Of a stretch of 64,000 nt of DNA, positions 58,189 through 64,000 are shown one piece after another. Origin of the DNA: Cyrtodaria siliqua (taxonomy: Eukaryota > Mollusca > Bivalvia > Adapedonta > Hiatellidae). The position numbers and the translations under genes are program-made. The stretch is from contig JAWPHD010000228.1 of NCBI GenBank assembly GCA_037043455.1, forward strand, positions 124,001 to 188,000. Reading direction: 5' to 3'. Under the pieces are notes generated by a model. That model was not told the origin of the DNA. It worked only from the letters and a program-made list of their open reading frames with translations, and did no database searches. Position 1 is the first letter of the stretch; each line of letters begins with the position of its first letter.

Positions 58189-59537
58189 AAGAGGCCCAAG
58201 AGGGCCTGTAGATACTCTACTTGCATGATGTGATTCAAAAACACAAACTTGATAGAGGCCAACCCAAGGAACATATATATGATATTTCACAAGAATGGAA
58301 TAAGTGGTTTCCGAGGAGATATCGTTTGAAATTTATTTAAATTTGACCTAGTTTTAGCTATGGCGGCCATCTTGGATGACTGGCCGTCGCAAAAATCACA
58401 AATCTGAGAGGGACTATCCCAAATATCATTGTGCCTAAGTTTCATCAAAATCTTTCAGGCGGTTTCAGAGAAGATGTAATTTTTAACCTTTTCCTATATA
58501 ACTCTATGTAAACTTTGGTTCGCCGTGGTGGCCATTTTGATTATAAGACAAAAACGAAAAACACAAACTTGATAGAGGCCAACCCAAGGAACATGTATAT
58601 GATATTTCACAAGAATGGAATAAGTGGTTTCGGAGATGTCGTTTGAAATTTACTTAAATTTGACCTAGTTTTAGCCATGGCGGCCATCTTGGTTGACTGG
58701 CGGCCGCAAAAAACACAAATCTGAGAGGGACTATCCCAAATATCATTGTGATTAAGTGTCATTAAAATCTTTCAAGCGGTTTCAGAGAAGATGTCATTTT
58801 TAATCTTTTCCTATATAACTCTATGTAAACTTTGAGTCGCCGTGGCGGCAATTTTGATTATTCGACGATAACGAAGAGAGGCTAACCCAAGGAACATGTA
58901 TATGATATTTCACAAGAATGGAATAAGTGGTTTCGGAGGAGATGTCGTTTGAAATTTCCTTAAATGTGGCCTAGTTTTAGCCATGGCGGCCATCTTGGAT
59001 GACTGGCAGCCGTGAAAAACACAAATCTGAGAGGGACTATCCCAAATATCATTGTGCTTAAGTTTCATCAAAATCCTTCAAGGGGGTTTCAAAGAAGATG
59101 TCATTTTTAACCTTTTCCTATATAACTCTATGTAAACTTTGAGTCGGCGTGGTGGCCATTTTGATTATTCGACGATAACGAAAAACACAAACTTGATAGA
59201 GGCCAACCCGAGGAACATGTATATGATATTTCAGTAGAATGAATAAGTGGTTTCGGAGGAGATGTCGTTTGAAATTTCCTTAAATTTGACCTAGTTTTAG
59301 CTATGGTGGCCATCTTGGATGACTGGCGGCCGTGAAAAACACAAATCTGAGAGGGAGTGTCCCAAATATCATTGTGATTTAGTTTCATCAAAATCCTTCA
59401 AGCGGTTTCAGAGGAGATGTCGATTTTATAAAATTGCTAACACAGACAGGCAGACAGACAGACAGACGGACGGACGGACGGACGGACGAAAAGTGATCGC
59501 ATAACCCCTCCTGTTTGGCCAGTAGAGCTAAAAAAGA
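58189..59537 (+). mobile_element. Tandem-core element, family 6, long copy
   Basis: Starts CAAGAGGCCCAAGAGGGCCT; about four cores of about 310 bp with ATGGCGGCCATCTTGG and AAACACAAATCTGAGAGGGA; ACAG/ACGG tract at 59442-59487; ends GGCCAGTAGAGCTAAAAAAG. CTCTACTTG at the start and CAGTAGAG at the end are near-inverted. Confidence 0.8.
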
Positions 59538-59878
59538 AGAAAAAAAGAGAAAATATCAAATTTTGTTAGTTTTATTTTACCGATTAAAAGTATAGTTTTA
59601 TTCATGGGTTCTAAAAATACCCGCGATGGAATATGTGTAAAATGAATTATGAGTTGGTAACTCGTAATTGGACGCTACATTTTCTTGGAGTTTGGCATGG
59701 CTGTTTCAAGCCGTTTATATTGTGTCTTTTGGAGTAATTGCATTCTTAAAATATATACCGTAAGTTATATATATACCTCGTCTTAAGTTAGTTTAGAAAT
59801 GGTGTTCATATTTTGTAAAATTTGGCTTTGTTGGCGGGATAGCTACTATTGTTTGGGGCGCTTGTTTCAGCTAAAGTG
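59538..59878 (+). repeat. Duplicate of 54986-55322
   Basis: Same sequence with few changes; collinear with the preceding element's right half, so the duplicated stretch is about 59128-59878. Confidence 0.85.
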
Positions 59879-59999
59879 TGTAAACAACATTGATATAAAG
59901 ACACTGACATAGTTTTGTAAAGATTAAATACAAAATGAAGGTGCTAGAGTGTAACCCCTGGGGCATGGCCAAATGTGACCCCAGGGCTACATGTAATAT

Positions 60000-60945
60000 A
60001 TGAGAGCTGTGTGCCTTATGGTTTCAGAGGAGATTTTTTTAAGTTTTTCTCTATACAAGTCTATGTAAAACATGTGACCCTGGGGCAGGGCCAAATGGAC
60101 CCCAGGATCACCATTTGAACAAATTTGGTGGAGGACCATAAGCTTATAGCAAATGCAAAATATTAAACCTCTGGCTCAAGCAGTTTCAGAGAAGAAGCTT
60201 TTTAAGTTTTTCCTGTACAAGACTGTAAAACATGCGACTCCTGGGGCGGGGCCGAATGCAACCCCACGGTCACCATTTGAACAAACTTGGTAAAGGACCA
60301 TAATTTTATAGTAAATACAAAATATTTAACCTCTGGCTCTTGTAGTTTCAGAGAAGCCGACTTTTCTTTTTTTTCTATATGTCTATGTAAAACTGTGATT
60401 CCCGGGGCGGGGCCAAATTAGACCCCAAGGTCACCATTTGAACAAACTTAGTAGAGGACAATAAGCTGATGCTACATGTAATACATGAAAGCTCTGTGCC
60501 TTGTGGTTTCAGAAAAGAAGACTTTAAAAGTTTTTTCCTATATATATGTCTATGAAAAACATGCAAAATCTCAATATACAAACTTTGGATCCCCAGGGCA
60601 TGGTCATTTTTTTTAAAACTGATTTGAGCATATTTGATAGTCTAGGCGTTGGCGATCATTTTAAAAGAAAAACTGTTGAAATCTGTCCAGCGGTTCTTGA
60701 GAAGAAGATTTTTTAAGGTTTCGACTATATATGGTAATGGCGGCCATCTTGGATGTCGCGCTGACCTAATTTTAACAATTTAAAAAGCATTCACCTAAGG
60801 ATCATCCATTCGAAGTTTGGTTAAAATTGGCCAAGCAGTTTCTGAAGAAAAAGTTAACGACGACGGACGACGTCGACGACGGACGAAGAGTAATCCAATT
60901 AGATCACCTTGAGCAAGGCTCAAGGGAACTAAAAAGGCTTACAGC
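60000..60945 (+). mobile_element. Tandem-core element, family 3, with end
   Basis: Cores of about 163 bp (starts near 60069, 60232, 60395) with GGGGCGGGGCCAAAT and CACCATTTGAACAAACTTGG. The right part has ATGGCGGCCATCTTGGATG and a GACGACGGACG tract, and ends with the perfect hairpin CCTTGAGCAAGGCTCAAGG and GAACTAAAAAGG. Confidence 0.75.
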
Positions 60946-61003
60946 TGCCGGTGTATAGTTTGTTAGAATACTTTAATAGCTTAGGATAATGATGCTCACT
61001 CAG

Positions 61004-61626
61004 TGATGGGGTCATTGTCGTATCGGGTAGTTCAGAAAGGTACCCGGGTTACATTTATGTATACAGAAATGTACCCGAAAATCGTTGAATTCCAGAACGG
61101 CCCCCAAATATACAGAAACGTACCCGGACAAACAATATCTCATTGGCGGAATTGAAACAATTTAGAACTTGATAAAACAACTACTTAAACAATATTGTTT
61201 ATCATTAACTATTGCGCTTTTGTTCTTAAAAACATATTTAGGGTGCCATAGTTATAGTAATCAAATACAGAACTTATTGTCGTAAAACTAGAACCCCGCG
61301 CAAAAAAGTAAACAAATATGCAGTTCGTCGTTCAAGAAGAGTTGGTCAAATATTTAGACCAACTGCATTCCTTTAAGGCGGAGGCAACTGTGAGCGGCTT
61401 TTAAAAAAGAAATCGATTAAACTTTGTAAACAATGAAAGTTTCGTTTCCGTGAAGTAACAAAACACATTACGGCCGCGTTTTACGCCATTGTATTTTGTG
61501 TCTCGGGTACATTTATGTATATTTGGGAGCCTTTCTGGATTTCGATGATTTTCGGGTACGTTTCTGTATACATAAATGTACCCTGGGTGCCTTTCTGTAG
61601 TACCCGGTACGACAATGACTCCATCA
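61004..61626. mobile_element. ~620-bp element with ~95-bp inverted ends
   Basis: TGATGGGGTCATTGTCGTAT at the left is matched by ACGACAATGACTCCATCA at the right, and the pairing continues through GGTACCCGGGTTACATTTAT and AAATCGTTGAATTCCAGAA with few mismatches. Confidence 0.8.
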
Positions 61627-61730
61627 GAGATAATGACATACAAATATCATTAAGAATGAATCCATGCAGAATCCGAGTAAATAAGTTATTTTTTGTTAAG
61701 AAGACAACACTTTTTAACGGATTTATAAAC

Positions 61731-61906
61731 AAGAAATCCGTGGATTCACATGTCTCGCCTAACGGGGGTGGACTTAAAAATAAAAAGGTCAATGATGCTT
61801 AAATGAAAGTTTGTAAACATTTTAGTAACTAAAAACAATCGAATTTGCCGTTTGCTGAGATGACATTTAAGTGCATTTGTTTAAAAACAAAATGCCATTC
61901 TATTAA
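61731..61906 (+). mobile_element. Family 1 element, 5' fragment
   Basis: AAATCCGTGGATTCACATGT, CTCGCCTAACGGG and AGATGACATTTAAGTGCATT as in 1195 and 23182; cut off by the next element. Confidence 0.75.
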
Positions 61907-61907
61907 A

Positions 61908-62725
61908 AACAAGAGGCCCAAGAGGACCTGTGAATGCTCTACTGGCGAAAACTGCTCTTATATTAAGGGTTGTCGACATAAAATTCCCATCAGTAGGTTT
62001 TTTAAAACATTGCAAAAACAACAGGGATAGGATGGCCTTTAAGATCGCTCACCTGGTAATCATGGGCAATAAGTCTGCTGTGTCTAGTCTGGCATGGGTA
62101 TTTTTTAATTTGTTCCACTTTCTTCTATGAATGAAAATTCATAAAAATGGGTTGGGTGGGGTTTTATATTAACATTATAAACAAATATGGTAAAGATCAG
62201 ATTAAAAATGAAGTAACTACAGATTTAACAAAGGAAATTGTTCAACAAATCAAGGGCCATAACCTGTCGTTACTGACTAGATCTAGCTGGTTTTCGAACT
62301 TGTTCAAAATTTCATTGATATACCATGCTTTGCACAACTAGACATCATACTGAGGCTTCCTGACAAATTTTGTAGAAATCCAACAAGCCATTTAGGAGGA
62401 GTAGCACCGACAAGAAATTTAAAGTAAAAATGTCAAAGTGCCATAACTCCGTCATAAATCAGCAAACTGGAACAAAAGCGCGATATGCACAACTTGACAT
62501 CTTACCGATGCTTCCTGCCAAGTTTCGTCGAAATCCAAAAAGGCGTTTAGGAGGAGTAGTGCCGACAAGAAATTTAAAAAAAAAAAGGTCAAGGGTCCGT
62601 AACTCCATCAAAAATCAATGAAACCGGAAAAAAAATGCAATAGGCACAGCAATGCTTCCTGCTAACAGGGCGTTAACACCAAAAAAATAATTAAAACAAA
62701 AAAATAATGAAATAAGAAAATAACA
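61908..62725 (+). mobile_element. Tandem-core element, family 2
   Basis: Starts AACAAGAGGCCCAAGAGG and GCTCTACTGGCG, collinear with 8014-8660 including the TCACCTGGTAATCATGGGCA part and CTTCCTGCCAAGTTTCGTCG cores. The right end is A-rich. Confidence 0.7.
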
Positions 62726-62727
62726 CA

Positions 62728-63545
62728 AAACAAGAGGTCAATGACCTTGAAGCTCTACTGATAGGAATGCTGATCTAGCTATCAAAAACCTGTGAAGTTT
62801 CATGAAAATCCGTCAAGTAGTTTCAGAGGAGTAGTCGCTACAAGTTTTCATTATATAACTCTATGTAAACAAAGATGGCCGCTGACAAAGATGGCCGATG
62901 TAATTTTTGACAAGAATCAACATCATGTCATACTGATCATTTTAGAAAAAGTCCCATATCAATATCACTTATAGTTTTCAAGAAGTAGTCGCTACAAACT
63001 TAAAATCTATTTTTAGCCATGGAGGCCATCTTGAATTTCCGGCTGACCTGAACTTTTGCTAGGATCAATAAGACATCAAGAGCAACATTCCTGTGAAGTT
63101 TCTTGAAAATCCGTTGAGTAGTTACAGAGAAGTAGTCGCTACAAGTTTTTACTAGATAACTCTATGTAAACAAAGATGGCCGCTGACAGCCATGTTTAAC
63201 ATCGAATCAAAACGATTTTCGACAAGGACCAACATCATGTCATGCTGCTCATTTTAGAAAAAGTCCAATATCAATATCACTTATAGTTTTCAAGAAGTAG
63301 TCGCTACAATTTTTTTTTTAAAAATCTATTTTTAGATTTGGTGGCCATCTTGGATTTCACATCAACATGAATTTTTGCTAGGATCAACTAGACTTCATGG
63401 GCAACATTTCTGTTCATGAAAATCCATTCAGTAGTTTCAGAGGAGTAGTCGCTACAAAAAAAAGTTTATCGACGGACGACGGACACCGCACCACGGCATA
63501 AGCTCTGTTGATCTCTGATCAGTAAAGCTAAAAAAAAAAATATAT
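62728..63545 (+). mobile_element. Tandem-core element, family 4
   Basis: Starts AACAAGAGGTCAATGACCTT; cores as at 49850; ends CATAAGCTCTGTTGATCTCT and GATCAGTAAAGCTAAAAAA. Confidence 0.8.
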
Positions 63546-63593
63546 ATGAAAAAAATATATATCTATTAAAAAAATAAATAAAAATACTAATAA

Positions 63594-64000
63594 TAAAAAC
63601 AAGAGGTCAATGACCTTGAAGCTCTACTGATTGATTTTGATTTCAGGAAGAAGTCGCTACAAACTTGTTTTTTGAAAAATTATTTTTAGCCGTGGCGGCC
63701 ATCTTGAATTTCCGGCCGACCTGATATTTTGCTAGGATCAATTAGACATCAAGAGCAACATTCCTGTGAAGTTCATGAAAATCCGTCAAGTAGTTTCAGA
63801 GGAGTAGTCGCTACAAGTTTTCATTATATAATTCTATGTAAACAAAGATGGCCGCTGACAGCCATGTTTAACATCTAATCAAAATGATTTTTGACAAGGA
63901 GAAACATCATGTAATGCTGATCATTTTAGAAAAAGTCCCATATCAATATCACTTATAGTTTTCAAGAAGTAGTCGCTACAAACTTGCATTTTGAAAATCT
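63594..64000 (+). mobile_element. Tandem-core element, family 4, cut by window end
   Basis: Starts AACAAGAGGTCAATGACCTT again, 50 bp after the previous copy's end; the first core is complete and the second begins at 63969. Confidence 0.8.

Noticed and set aside
54597..59391. Two nearly identical minus-strand ORFs (54597-54845 and 59128-59391)
   Set aside because: Their similarity comes from duplicated transposon DNA and not from coding constraint.

Overview
The window looks like intergenic and intronic DNA of a low-GC, repeat-rich invertebrate, most likely a marine bivalve. That is an inference. It rests on spliced eukaryotic exons of a metazoan universal stress protein (USP) of the kind greatly expanded in molluscs, on several tRNA-derived SINE families with target-site duplications, and on many short-ended elements built from tandem core repeats with (ACGG)n-type tracts, which resemble the pearl / Helentron-associated elements of bivalves. 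No operon, CRISPR array or bacterial gene is present. Most long ORFs are chance frames through tandem repeats.

One protein gene can be assembled with confidence: a USP (UspA fold) gene on the minus strand from the start codon at 32716 to the stop at 4495. Its four coding exons join in phase into a 151-residue protein: exon 1 (32626-32716), exon 2 (16842-16922 or 16986-17066), exon 3 (7404-7495) and exon 4 (4495-4686). The introns hold nearly all of the first 32 kb of repeats.

The most unusual structure is the exon 2 cluster at 16842-17695. Exon 2 exists as two intact 81-nt copies, both with good splice sites and the same phase, separated by only 63 nt. Upstream in transcript order lies a tandem array of about 110-bp exon-derived units. 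Three of these (C, D, E) are open 87-nt, phase-preserving exon candidates with a weaker GTAAAC donor. Two (F, G) carry an in-frame TGA, and a further remnant follows. The 23-nt and 63-nt gaps are too short to be normal introns, so the copies look like mutually exclusive alternatives for the second beta strand and following loop of the USP fold. This may be a young, still-expanding alternative-exon array.

Layout: 1-4 kb, dispersed and tandem-core elements; 4.5-32.7 kb, the USP gene with an ~80-bp satellite (18.3-21.5 kb), tandem-core elements, SINEs, TTAA- and TA-flanked MITEs and a duplicated foldback unit in its introns; 33-34 kb, a MITE just upstream of the gene; 34.8-39.3 kb, a GC-richer unexplained stretch, a duplicated block with paired divergent tRNA-like sequences, and a homogeneous 49-bp minisatellite; 40-46 kb, foldback elements sharing a loop motif, a decayed coding relic and a 25-G tract; 46-54 kb, SINEs and tandem-core elements, one interrupted by a SINE with a 13-bp target duplication; 54-64 kb, several tandem-core elements, a recent duplication of about 740 bp, and a palindrome-rich element. 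Apart from the USP gene I cannot support any functional gene.
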